Made by a program: the position numbers and the translations under genes. A DNA stretch of 64,000 nt from Tunturiibacter empetritectus (lineage in GTDB: Bacteria; Acidobacteriota; Terriglobia; Terriglobales; Acidobacteriaceae). The notes beneath the pieces were generated by a model. The model worked only from the letters and a program-made list of their open reading frames with translations. It searched no databases and was not told the DNA's origin. The DNA lies in assembly GCF_014201375.1 (NCBI RefSeq), contig NZ_JACHDZ010000003.1, forward strand, positions 558,001 to 622,000, in the 5' to 3' direction. Below, one piece after another: positions 8,743-16,742 of the stretch (the stretch's first letter is position 1; each line of letters opens with the position of its first letter).

Positions 8743-11394
8743 ATGAACCCGTACGAATCGATCGCCGCCGCAGCCTCCTCGGAAGAAGCCCGAACCGCCT
8801 TGCAGGTTCGACGCAGACGGATCTTCTATCGACTCGTGGTTATCTTTACTTTGCTGGTGCTGCTCTCCGGCGTGGTTGGTTTCTTCTATGCGCGGCATTG
8901 GACTCACCAGGCGATGCGCGATGCTCTGCCGCAGCTGGATGGTGCGATCTCTATCGCTGGGTTGTCCGCTACGGTGTCAGTTCAGCGCGATGGCCACGGC
9001 GTTCCCCATCTTCGGGCGAGTTCGCTGGACGATCTGGTGATGGCGCAGGCGTATGTGACAGCGCAGGACCGGTTGTGGCAGATGGATGCGCTGCGCCGAC
9101 ATGCCGCGGGCAATCTTGCCGAGATACTTGGAGCGCCGCTGATTCCGCATGATCGCGCGCAACGCACCCTGCAGATTCGCGCTGCTGCCGACCGCGCGCT
9201 GGCTACTCTTCCGGCGGATCAACTGCATCTGCTGGAGCGGTACTCTGCCGGCGTGAATGCGTCGATTGCAGACCAGAGCGCTCATCTGCCACTGGAGTTT
9301 CGACTGCTACGCTACACGCCTGCGCCGTGGACTCCGCGCGACAGCCTTCTGATTGGGCTGGTGATGTTTCAGGATCTGACGAACAGCTTTCCGCAGGAGT
9401 TGAATCGCGAGGCGCTGACTGCGCGGCTTCCTTCGCATCTGGTTGGGGACCTCTATCCTGTGGGCTCGTGGCGCGACCATCCACCGGCTCAGCCTGTGGT
9501 TGATCTGACCGCGCCGCAGCAGGATATTCCGGATATTCCGCTTGATGAATCGCAGACGAAGCTTCGCAGGCCGGCGCCGACGGCGAGTGCGACGGCTACT
9601 CCCGAGGATCTGCTCGCACTGCAAGAGACTCTCAAGAACCCCGTCTGCGAAGGCTGTTTTGCGGGGTCGGGCGACTGGGTTGTGTCGGGCGCGCATACCG
9701 CTACCGGCAAGCCGCTGCTATCGAATGACATGCACCTGACGCACAATATTCCGGGGATCTGGTATCAGGCGGATCTCGAAGCGCCTGCACCGAATGGAGA
9801 TCTTCACGTCTCCGGCGTCTCGCTGCCCGGCGTGCCGTTTATCATCGTCGGCCACAACGCCCATGTTGCGTGGGGATTTACGAATCTCGGCGCAGAGGTG
9901 CAGGACATCTACATCGAGCACACGCGCGGCAGTGGCGACACGATGGAGTATCAGGCGCTCGACAGCAGCTGGCATGCGGTCGTCCATCAGCAGGAGATCA
10001 TCCACGTCAAAGGCGCGAAGGATCTTGTTCTTGATGTGCCCGCCACTCAGCACGGTGGCGTGAATACACCGATCATCTCGGGCATCTTTCCCAGCGAGAA
10101 GCGCAGCCTCTCCCTTCGCTGGACGATCTACGATCCTTCAAACATCACGCCGTCGTTTCAAGCCATCGACAGCGCAACCGACGGAGCCAGTCTTGTCGCT
10201 GCGTTCTCCAGCTTTGGCGGCCCCGCGCAGAATCTCGTCTATGCGGACGACCAGGGTCACATCGGCTACCATGCCGTTGGAAAGATTCCGATTCGCGGCA
10301 ACATCGCGACGCCAAGCCCCATCAGCCCGGTTCCCAGCGACGCGCTCGACACTACGCAGGATTGGGCCGGCACGATTCCATACGAGATGCTTCCGCGCGT
10401 GGTGGACCCACCCAACGGTATCCTCGCCACCGCCAACGCCCGTGTCACCAGCGACGACTACCCTTATCCGATCACGCTGAACTGGGCCGCTCCTTATCGC
10501 AACGAGCGCATCTGGAAGGTGCTTACGGCGCGCGCCGCGGAGACCAAAGACCATCTCACGGCGGCCGACATGCTAGCGCTCCAGACCGACGTGTACTCCG
10601 ATGTCGATCACGCGATCGCGCAGCGTCTCGCCTACGCCATCGATCACGTCACCAAGTCCGAGTTCACGACAGAAAAGACCGCCGCGAAGCGTCTTCATCA
10701 GGCCGCGGATCTCCTGCGCGACTGGAACGGCAACGTCGATGCGGACGCCGCCGCCCCGGCAATCGTCGTTGCGACTCGCGCCGCACTGTGGCCTCTGCTG
10801 CTAGACCCGCAGCTCAGTGCGCAGCCCCAGACGAAGTCTGATCTTCAGCCCGGCAGCCCTCGCACGGGAGCCGCTCTCTATACCTGGGGCAACAAGGCCT
10901 ACGCGGAGGAGTGGCTCATCATGCACACTCCCAGCCGATGGCTGCCCCCGGCGTATCCCACCTGGGACGACCTGCTCACTGCCGCCGTCTCAAAGGCCCT
11001 CGCCGACAACCACGCTCCCGCCGACCTCTCCAAGTGGCGTTACGGTCAGTTCCGTCCCATCGACATCGAACACCCCGTCTACAGTCAATCTCCGATCCTT
11101 CAGCGCGTCATCGGCCTGCCCACCAGCCCCGGCCTCCAACCCCAGAGCGGCGACGACGTCACCGTCAAGCAGGTAGGCCGCAGCTTCGGCCCCTCGGAGC
11201 GCTTCACCGCCGACCTCTCCGACTTCGACCACAGCACGCTCAACCTCGTCCTCGGCGAGTCCTCGAACCCGCTGAGCGCCTGGTTCATGGATCAGTGGCC
11301 CGCCTGGTACCACGGCACCACCTTCCCGCTGCCCTTCAGCCACGCCGCAGTCGATGTCGCCGCCACCCACACCCTGACCCTCACGCCTCGGTAG
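8743..11394 (+). CDS. Penicillin acylase family protein (S45 Ntn-hydrolase)
   Basis: S45 enzymes hydrolyse amide bonds of penicillins, N-acyl homoserine lactones or other acyl amides, usually in the periplasm after self-cleavage. This 883-residue precursor has an N-terminal hydrophobic anchor (residues 28-50). Its alpha chain has the VQRDGHGVPHLRA and AQDRLWQMD motifs. A cleavage site precedes the beta chain, where Gly308-Ser309-Gly-Asp-Trp makes Ser309 the likely N-terminal nucleophile. Conserved beta-chain motifs follow: SGAHTATGKPLLSNDMHL and PGVPFIIVGHNAHVAWGFTN. In many relatives the residue after the nucleophile is Asn; here it is Gly. The gene has an upstream promoter region shared with the antiporter. 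The substrate is unknown; quorum quenching is possible. Confidence 0.92.
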   Translation: MNPYESIAAAASSEEARTALQVRRRRIFYRLVVIFTLLVLLSGVVGFFYARHWTHQAMRDALPQLDGAISIAGLSATVSVQRDGHGVPHLRASSLDDLVMAQAYVTAQDRLWQMDALRRHAAGNLAEILGAPLIPHDRAQRTLQIRAAADRALATLPADQLHLLERYSAGVNASIADQSAHLPLEFRLLRYTPAPWTPRDSLLIGLVMFQDLTNSFPQELNREALTARLPSHLVGDLYPVGSWRDHPPAQPVVDLTAPQQDIPDIPLDESQTKLRRPAPTASATATPEDLLALQETLKNPVCEGCFAGSGDWVVSGAHTATGKPLLSNDMHLTHNIPGIWYQADLEAPAPNGDLHVSGVSLPGVPFIIVGHNAHVAWGFTNLGAEVQDIYIEHTRGSGDTMEYQALDSSWHAVVHQQEIIHVKGAKDLVLDVPATQHGGVNTPIISGIFPSEKRSLSLRWTIYDPSNITPSFQAIDSATDGASLVAAFSSFGGPAQNLVYADDQGHIGYHAVGKIPIRGNIATPSPISPVPSDALDTTQDWAGTIPYEMLPRVVDPPNGILATANARVTSDDYPYPITLNWAAPYRNERIWKVLTARAAETKDHLTAADMLALQTDVYSDVDHAIAQRLAYAIDHVTKSEFTTEKTAAKRLHQAADLLRDWNGNVDADAAAPAIVVATRAALWPLLLDPQLSAQPQTKSDLQPGSPRTGAALYTWGNKAYAEEWLIMHTPSRWLPPAYPTWDDLLTAAVSKALADNHAPADLSKWRYGQFRPIDIEHPVYSQSPILQRVIGLPTSPGLQPQSGDDVTVKQVGRSFGPSERFTADLSDFDHSTLNLVLGESSNPLSAWFMDQWPAWYHGTTFPLPFSHAAVDVAATHTLTLTPR

Positions 11395-11410
11395 CAAAGA
11401 TGCCACAATC

Positions 11411-11572
11411 CCACTATGCGTGGGGCGGTCACTTCGTGACTTGTATACCCCTTCGGTTGGCGCTCCCGTTGGTCGCGAGAGAAGATTGTGCTGACCAACG
11501 GGAGGACCACGCGAAGCTTTAAAAAGGCGTGCGAACGCCCGCCCCACGCGCAGTGGGCCCGTCCGGCAGGAC
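11411..11572. repeat. Long palindromic repeat element, copy 1 (left arm degraded)
   Basis: This stretch matches the palindromic element at 20385-20566 over most of its length. It shares GGTCACTTCGTGAC, CCCTTCGGTTGGCGCTCC, the CTCCCGTTGGTCG / CGACCAACGGGAG type inner stem (with one change here), GGACCACGCGAAGCTTTAA and GGCGTGCGAACGCCCGCC. The outer arms pair only through CCACT-TGCGTGGGGCGG (11411-11428) and its complement (11539-11556). The right flank GTCCGGCAGGAC still matches copy 2 but has no partner on the left, so this copy has lost its outer left arm. It sits between the acylase and VOC genes. Confidence 0.9.
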
Positions 11573-11672
11573 CTGGAAGGGCGTTGTCACAAGCCTGTCA
11601 ACCATCTCCGGGTAAAATCTCTTGCGTGCACGCGGGCCGCGAATCACCCATCCTGAAAAAGAGGACAACTCA

Positions 11673-12038
11673 ATGGCACACCCGTTCTGTCACCTGGAGC
11701 TAGGCAGCACCGACCTCGCAAAAGCCAAAACCTTCTACACGAGTATGTTTGGTTGGGAGATAACCGATACTCAATTCGGGGAAGGCATGACCTACTCCAC
11801 CTTCAAACCCGAAAGCACCGGTCCGGGCGGCGGCATGATGACACAGCCTGTCCCCGGAGCGCCCTCGTCCTGGCTGCCCTACGTCGCGGTCGATGACATC
11901 CACGCAGCCACAAAACAGGCCGCGGGGCTCGGCGCGAAGGTCCACGTGGACGTTCAAGAGGTGCCGAATCTGGGCTGGTTCAGCGTCATCAGCGACCCCA
12001 CTGGCGCAGCGCTCGGCCTCTGGCAGCAGAAGGTGTAA
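11673..12038 (+). CDS. VOC-superfamily (glyoxalase/bleomycin-resistance fold) protein
   Basis: A 121-residue single VOC domain of the type often annotated as glyoxalase-like. It begins FCHLELGSTDLAKAKTFYTSMFGW, the first beta-alpha-beta unit (residues 5-28), and the C-terminal half ends FSVISDPTGAALGLWQ. Proteins of this fold bind a metal through His/Glu/Gln side chains and act as dioxygenases, isomerases or resistance proteins; this one shows His at residue 7 but the full ligand set is not clear. The ATG at 11673 has GAGGAC seven bases upstream, which is better than the earlier in-frame ATG. No operon partner is apparent. Confidence 0.85.
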   Translation: MAHPFCHLELGSTDLAKAKTFYTSMFGWEITDTQFGEGMTYSTFKPESTGPGGGMMTQPVPGAPSSWLPYVAVDDIHAATKQAAGLGAKVHVDVQEVPNLGWFSVISDPTGAALGLWQQKV

Positions 12039-12138
12039 CACCTCCGCGACTCGTCCCAACGGGCAGCAAATTTGGCTGTACTTTTTTGCTACCTTCTAGC
12101 CGGAGCCCGCACTTCGGCGCATGTGTGTGCGGGTGCCC

Positions 12139-12167
12139 CACACATCGCAGTCTCATCGCGATGTGTG
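12139..12167. repeat. Inverted repeat upstream of the BNR gene
   Basis: CACACATCGC (12139-12148) and GCGATGTGTG (12158-12167) form a perfect 10-bp inverted repeat around a nine-base spacer, about 80 bases before the start of the exported BNR-repeat gene. It has no T tract. It could be an operator or a structured leader. Confidence 0.5.
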
Positions 12168-12247
12168 AGCCTTCGCGCGCAGCACGAACCGATCTCCTCA
12201 CATCGCCTTCGCGCTTCGTTCAGGCTACGTCATACACTAATCAGCAG

Positions 12248-13444
12248 ATGCGATCCTCTCACCTTCTCCTGGCCCTCACTCTGGCAACGACACAAGCCGC
12301 AAGCTTCGCCTACGCACAATGGGATATCGAAGAGTCTCACACCACCGCCAGCCTGCGCGGCATTCACAACGTTGGTGGAGGAGTCGCGTGGGCCAGCGGA
12401 ACCGACGGCACTGTGCTGCGCACCGAAGACGGCGGCTATCTGTGGCAGACCTGCGCGATACCGCCCGGCGCGGAGAAGCTCGACTTCCGCGGCGTTCAGG
12501 CCTTCGACGAAAACACCGCCATCGTCATGTCCAGCGGCCCCGGCGACCAATCCCGCCTCTACAAAACCACCGATGGATGTCAGACATGGAAACTGGTCTT
12601 CACGAACCCCGACAAAGACGGCTTCTGGGATGCAATCCAGCTCAAACTTGGCCCTCACAATCGAAAAGATGATCCTCCTGAACACATTGGCGTGATCATC
12701 GGAGATCCTGTGAACGGCAAGTTTGCTGAATTTGAAACGAAAGACGACGGAGATCACTGGTCAAGGCGTGGTGGAGGAGAAGCCGGTCTTCCCTCTGCTA
12801 AAGACGGAGAGAGCCTCTTTGCTGCCAGTAATTCGTCTTTAGTCCTCACGAGTAACGGTTGGGGGGAGATATTTGTAACCGGTGGCGCGTCTGGCGCGCG
12901 CAGTCGCGTCCTGTCCGAATTCGTAAAACACGACCCCAGGGTTTCATGGAAATACGTGGGCGGGAACATCCCACTCTCAGCAGGCGAGTCCGCGGGCGCA
13001 TTCTCGATTGCAATCGCGCCAGGAGACGACCAGACCGCCAACACTCCCCCTAATGACCAATGGACTCTTTTGTACCTTGAAAAGGGTACCTGCGTAAGTG
13101 TCGGCGGCGATTATAAAAAACCGTCAAGTGCAACCGGCTCCGCAGCGTTCAGCATCGATTCGGGCTTACACTGGGTTTCCGCAGCCACTCCACCCCATGG
13201 CTACCGCTCCTCGGTAGCCTACGACCCTACCCAGAAACTCTGGATCACTGTAGGCCCCAACGGCACCGACATCTCCACTGACGACGGCAAAAACTGGCGT
13301 CCGCTTACACCTTCGTCCACTGACCCTGCCGATGCCGACAAGAACTGGAACGCTCTCTCGCTTCCCTTCGTGGTTGGTCCGCATGGACGTATTGGTCGGC
13401 TGCGCACCATCGATCAAAAGGCAATCGTGACAAAGAAACCTTAG
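12248..13444 (+). CDS. Exported BNR/Ycf48-like beta-propeller protein
   Basis: This 398-residue protein starts with a signal peptide (MRSSHLLLALTLATTQAASF, cut near AYA-QW), so it is probably periplasmic. The body shows repeated blade motifs typical of BNR and Ycf48-like propellers: GGGVAWASGTDGTVLRTEDGG, FDENTAIVMSSGPG with LYKTTDGCQTW, FSIDSGLHW and STDDGKNWRPL. These SxDxGxxW-type Asp boxes are structural. Such propellers occur in sialidases and in assembly factors; the active-site residues of sialidases are not evident, so a binding or scaffold role is more likely. The ATG at 12248 gives a clean signal peptide; a longer frame upstream has no signal sequence. Confidence 0.8.
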   Translation: MRSSHLLLALTLATTQAASFAYAQWDIEESHTTASLRGIHNVGGGVAWASGTDGTVLRTEDGGYLWQTCAIPPGAEKLDFRGVQAFDENTAIVMSSGPGDQSRLYKTTDGCQTWKLVFTNPDKDGFWDAIQLKLGPHNRKDDPPEHIGVIIGDPVNGKFAEFETKDDGDHWSRRGGGEAGLPSAKDGESLFAASNSSLVLTSNGWGEIFVTGGASGARSRVLSEFVKHDPRVSWKYVGGNIPLSAGESAGAFSIAIAPGDDQTANTPPNDQWTLLYLEKGTCVSVGGDYKKPSSATGSAAFSIDSGLHWVSAATPPHGYRSSVAYDPTQKLWITVGPNGTDISTDDGKNWRPLTPSSTDPADADKNWNALSLPFVVGPHGRIGRLRTIDQKAIVTKKP

Positions 13445-13484
13445 TCGTCAGGATGATTCCGATGCGCCATCGAATCGAACAAGA

Positions 13485-14675
13485 TTACTGAGGCTGCTGT
13501 GGCGTAGTCGGTGTCGTCGTGCCACTTCCTTGTGTGCCGGACGTTGGAGATGATCCGAAGCCCGAACTCGGCGACGAGCCAAATCCGGAGCTGGGTGAAG
13601 ATCCAAATCCAGAGCTTGGCGAAGATCCGAACCCCGAGGTTGGCGACGATCCAGTCCCTGCGCCTCCAACTCCCGAGTTCAGGGAACCGGCAGACCCAAG
13701 ACCCTGGTTCCCTCCGCCAAGCAGGCCCGCAGCCGCCTTCATCTGCTCAATCCGAGGATCGTAGATGAACTCCCACGTGTTGTACGACGTCTGCTCGTTC
13801 AACACCTTGATCGAGGTGCCTTCCTTCGGAATCCCCACGCCGACAAACGGCGCACCGCCTCCGGAGAATCCGCCGGACGACTGGCTGGCGATCCCGGCGG
13901 CCGATCCCAGGGTGCTGTTAGCGCCCGTCCCAGTCGAAGCTGTTCCGGAGTTGTCCGTCGATCCTGTTGAACCCGTCGGCGTCGACGTACCTGGGCCTGA
14001 GGCTCCAGCTCCCGCCGTGCTCCCCAGATTCGTTCCGGCGGAGCTTGAGCCTCCCAACGTAGTTCCGGAGGAGCCACCGAAGGCGCTCGACCCGCCCGAC
14101 CCCGACGAACCGAACGCACTGCTAGTCGACGAGCCAAACGCGGAGTTTGAACCAGCAGCCCCTGCACCAATACCTCCAGCCGAAGCCTGTCCCGCGGCAG
14201 AGCCCAACCCAGGCGCAAGACCCGTCAGCGGCTGGCCGAAGAATCCCTTCACCGTCGTCTTCGCCTCACCGACGTGGATCAACCGCCAGTCCGACTTGCC
14301 CGTGAAGGGGTCCATATACTCCTGCCGCAGATACTTCACCGGAGTTCCCTTGGCCAACGCGTCCATCGTGCCGGGATAGGAGTTGTTCTTGCGGTAGTAG
14401 AGCTGGATCGCGCGCACGTACTGGTTTCCGCGATGCACCGCCTCCACCTCCTTCTCACGCCGCAGCTCCTGCGCCATCTTCGGCGCGGCAATACTCAGCA
14501 CCAGCAGAATGATGAAGATCGCGACGATCAGCCCTACCAGCATGAAACCCTGCTCCGCCTGCCGGTCGTCGGCGCACGGAGGATTCTGCGCAGGATCGCG
14601 CGGGATACGAACCTCGAGAAAAAGCCGGGAGCAAAGTCTCTTCATCGCCTCTACCTCAAGCGACAGCAGCTTCAC
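13485..14675 (-). CDS. Type II secretion/type IV pilus-like pseudopilin with long Gly/Ser tail
   Basis: The N-terminal part carries a prepilin signature: EQGFMLVGLIVAIFIILLVL at about residues 40-60, where the peptidase would cut just before or in the hydrophobic helix. This is followed by the GspG-like region KEVEAVHRGNQYVRAIQLYYRKNNSYP and KYLRQEYMDPFTGKSDW. Unusually, the pilin domain is followed by about 230 residues rich in Gly, Ser, Ala and Thr, ending in four eight-residue repeats. The leader before the helix is also long (about 40 residues). It is the last of five overlapping minus-strand genes (pilM-pilN-pilO-PilP-like-pseudopilin), so it probably assembles with that inner-membrane platform. 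The 4-nt overlap with the preceding gene supports the start at 14675. Confidence 0.85.
   Translation of the reverse strand: MKLLSLEVEAMKRLCSRLFLEVRIPRDPAQNPPCADDRQAEQGFMLVGLIVAIFIILLVLSIAAPKMAQELRREKEVEAVHRGNQYVRAIQLYYRKNNSYPGTMDALAKGTPVKYLRQEYMDPFTGKSDWRLIHVGEAKTTVKGFFGQPLTGLAPGLGSAAGQASAGGIGAGAAGSNSAFGSSTSSAFGSSGSGGSSAFGGSSGTTLGGSSSAGTNLGSTAGAGASGPGTSTPTGSTGSTDNSGTASTGTGANSTLGSAAGIASQSSGGFSGGGAPFVGVGIPKEGTSIKVLNEQTSYNTWEFIYDPRIEQMKAAAGLLGGGNQGLGSAGSLNSGVGGAGTGSSPTSGFGSSPSSGFGSSPSSGFGSSPSSGFGSSPTSGTQGSGTTTPTTPQQPQ
13552..13647 (-). repeat. Four 24-bp coding tandem repeats in the pseudopilin tail
   Basis: Four consecutive 24-base units encode FGSSPSSG-type octapeptides (SSPTSGFG, then three SSPSSGFG units, counting in one phase). 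The units differ at synonymous positions while the peptide is almost constant. Confidence 0.85.
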
Positions 14676-15304
14676 CGGGCGAGCAGTGGCAGCGTCTGCT
14701 TGTTGTTATTCGCCATATCCTCAACCTCTACCGAGTTGGCCGAGATGGTGATTACCTTATACCTCCGCTGCACGATGTCGCCATCGGAGGCAAGGAACAC
14801 ATCCTCCCCGTGCAGCAGAAACGCCCTGCGCGTTCCGTTGGCCGCGGTCGCCGTGCCGAAGAACTTCAGGTCGATTGGCGGCGGTGGTGGAGGCCCTGGA
14901 GGTGGCGGCGGGGGGCCCGGAGGCGGAGCCTTTACCGCTCGCACCGGCGCTATCGGCTTCGGAATCTCTACCGGCGCCGAGTTTGCCGAAAATATATTCC
15001 GTCCGCTGCCCGAGTACACCAGCGACTCAGTCACCAGCATCGCATCCATTCGCAGCGTCGGATCAAGCTGCGCCGAGGTGGTCCCAAGCTTCTTCGCCGC
15101 CGCGCCAGCGATGTTTCCCGACGGCAGCGCGACGACCGCTCCCGCAGCAGGAGCAGACCTCGCCGGAGCCGTCACGACCACAGGCGGCGCAACCGGCGCA
15201 GGGCTGTCATCGCGCAACTGGTAGTACAAGACCCCAGCCGCAACCAGCACGAACGCACCAATCGCAGCACCCTTCTTCTGTTGATCCGCCGTCAGCCGCA
15301 TCAT
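14672..15304 (-). CDS. PilP/GspC-like pilus or secretion accessory protein
   Basis: This 210-residue protein has one N-terminal membrane segment (residues 12-28) and a periplasmic part. A polyproline linker (PPPGPPPPPPGPPPPPP, near residues 126-142) leads into a small beta domain: DLKFFGTATAANGTRRAFLLHGEDVFLASDGDIV. That layout, with the FFGTA and HGEDVFLASDGD strands, matches PilP and GspC homology-region domains, which link the inner-membrane platform to the secretin. The position after pilO and before the pseudopilin, with 4-nt overlaps on both sides, supports this. Which of PilP or GspC is the better name I cannot decide from sequence. Confidence 0.72.
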   Translation of the reverse strand: MMRLTADQQKKGAAIGAFVLVAAGVLYYQLRDDSPAPVAPPVVVTAPARSAPAAGAVVALPSGNIAGAAAKKLGTTSAQLDPTLRMDAMLVTESLVYSGSGRNIFSANSAPVEIPKPIAPVRAVKAPPPGPPPPPPGPPPPPPIDLKFFGTATAANGTRRAFLLHGEDVFLASDGDIVQRRYKVITISANSVEVEDMANNNKQTLPLLAR

Positions 15305-16002
15305 CGCCGGCCTCCTGCATCGGGGCCTGCGGAGGCTATGCCCGCCGCCTTCTCGTCTGCGCCGCCAGCCACGTTCTTCTCAGAGCCTTCGGTCCCCACG
15401 GGCGATCGCAGATACGTCGTAAGCCGCAGCCGCAGTCCAACCGTCCCGCTCTGCTGTCCCGTCAACGTGAGGCCGCTGATCAGGAAAAACATCTTGTCCC
15501 GCTCCAGCGAGTTGATAAAGACCACCAGCGGCCGATACTCTCCGCTCAAACTCGCGTCCAGCCTTGCCTCCGTGAGCGCCCCAGCAGTGCCATCCATCAC
15601 CGGCGCATAGGCGTACTGTACGCGGGTTAGCTTGACTCCCTGCTTCTTAGCCAGAGAACCCAGCTCTCCCACTACGCCGGATACTGCAAATGGAAGTCGT
15701 TGCTTATAAAACTTGTCGGAATCCTTCGTAGCCTGCGCAAGCTTTTCGTCCAGACCTTCCAACGGCTGTCTGGCAATCTCCGCCGTCTTCATCTGTACCG
15801 TCTGATCTGCGAGCGCGGCCGCGTTTTGATTGTTCGCCGCGCGCCAGGCAAAGGCCATATGCGCCAACAGATAAAGATTCACCACCCCCAGCGCAACCAC
15901 GCCCGCAATGTGGAAGTTCTTCAGCGTGCCCAGCCGGCTCGCCTTCTCTGCCCATTGCTTTGCCGCAACAGCGGTTCGTTTCTTCTCAGCTACTGTCGTC
16001 AT
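15301..16002 (-). CDS. pilO: PilO-like inner-membrane platform protein
   Basis: A 233-residue bitopic protein with a short cytoplasmic N-terminus, one membrane segment (about residues 31-52, IAGVVALGVVNLYLLAHMAF), a coiled-coil stretch (about 60-95) and a periplasmic ferredoxin-like domain with EYRPLVVFINSLERDKMFFLISGLTL, typical of PilO/GspM. PilO pairs with PilN to form the alignment complex of type IV pili. Start and stop each overlap the neighbours by 4 nt, showing translational coupling. Confidence 0.85.
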   Translation of the reverse strand: MTTVAEKKRTAVAAKQWAEKASRLGTLKNFHIAGVVALGVVNLYLLAHMAFAWRAANNQNAAALADQTVQMKTAEIARQPLEGLDEKLAQATKDSDKFYKQRLPFAVSGVVGELGSLAKKQGVKLTRVQYAYAPVMDGTAGALTEARLDASLSGEYRPLVVFINSLERDKMFFLISGLTLTGQQSGTVGLRLRLTTYLRSPVGTEGSEKNVAGGADEKAAGIASAGPDAGGRR

Positions 16003-16742
16003 CGCGCCGCTACCTTCTGCGCCGGAGCTTTCACCACTCCAGCCCTTGGGAGCGCACTCTTCGGAGCAGTCGCCCTCTTCTTCTTCATCACACCCGAATC
16101 ACTGTCCGAGGCACTCTTATCTTTCGCAGAGACGTCCTTCCCAGATCTCTCCGGCAGCGGGTTATAGCCACTCAACACATCGAACTGCACCGCACCGGGA
16201 GCCGTTACCTGCGCAGCATTCCGGTTTCCCTCCTGCGTCTGCGTCTGCTCCGACGCCAGCCTCGGCGACAGGAACCGCTGCGATGTCTCCAGATTCCTCA
16301 CCAGCTGCACGGCCTTGTCGCGATCCCCGCTCACCCGCAGCCGGATATTTACATCGCCTTCCTTCGTAATCGCCGGATCGATGCTGGTCACCTGCACCCC
16401 AACCGGCAGCACCTTCTCGAGGTCCATCATCACGGCCGTCCAGCTGAAGCTCTTCTCGGCAAACATCTGGTTCAGAAAACGCGACCGCTCCAACACCGCC
16501 ATATTCTGCGGCTGGTGCATCCTCGCTTCGTTCGCCTGGCGCTCATGCTGATACCTCTGCGTCTTAGCCTTCAGCGCGTCCATCTGCGCCTGCGCCACGC
16601 GGGCCTTGGCATTCAAGGAGTGCAGTGCAAACCCCAACCCCACCGCCAGCAGCGCCAGCACCACCATCGCCAGCCGGAGCTTCGCAAACAGCGGCCTCAG
16701 TTCAATAAACGGTCGATTCGCAAGATTGACAGAGATTCGCAT
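15999..16742 (-). CDS. pilN: PilN-like inner-membrane platform protein
   Basis: A 247-residue protein that opens MRISVNLANRPF, close to the NLL/NLAxRPF motif that in PilN binds the groove of PilM. One membrane segment follows (residues 24-45), then a coiled coil (about 46-85) and a periplasmic domain of the PilN/GspL type with VLPVGVQVTSIDPAITKEGD and NIRLRVSGDRDKAVQLVRNLE. The C-terminal 60 residues are basic and Ala/Ser-rich, probably disordered. The gene starts within the pilM stop (1-nt overlap) and its stop overlaps pilO. Confidence 0.87.
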   Translation of the reverse strand: MRISVNLANRPFIELRPLFAKLRLAMVVLALLAVGLGFALHSLNAKARVAQAQMDALKAKTQRYQHERQANEARMHQPQNMAVLERSRFLNQMFAEKSFSWTAVMMDLEKVLPVGVQVTSIDPAITKEGDVNIRLRVSGDRDKAVQLVRNLETSQRFLSPRLASEQTQTQEGNRNAAQVTAPGAVQFDVLSGYNPLPERSGKDVSAKDKSASDSDSGVMKKKRATAPKSALPRAGVVKAPAQKVAAR

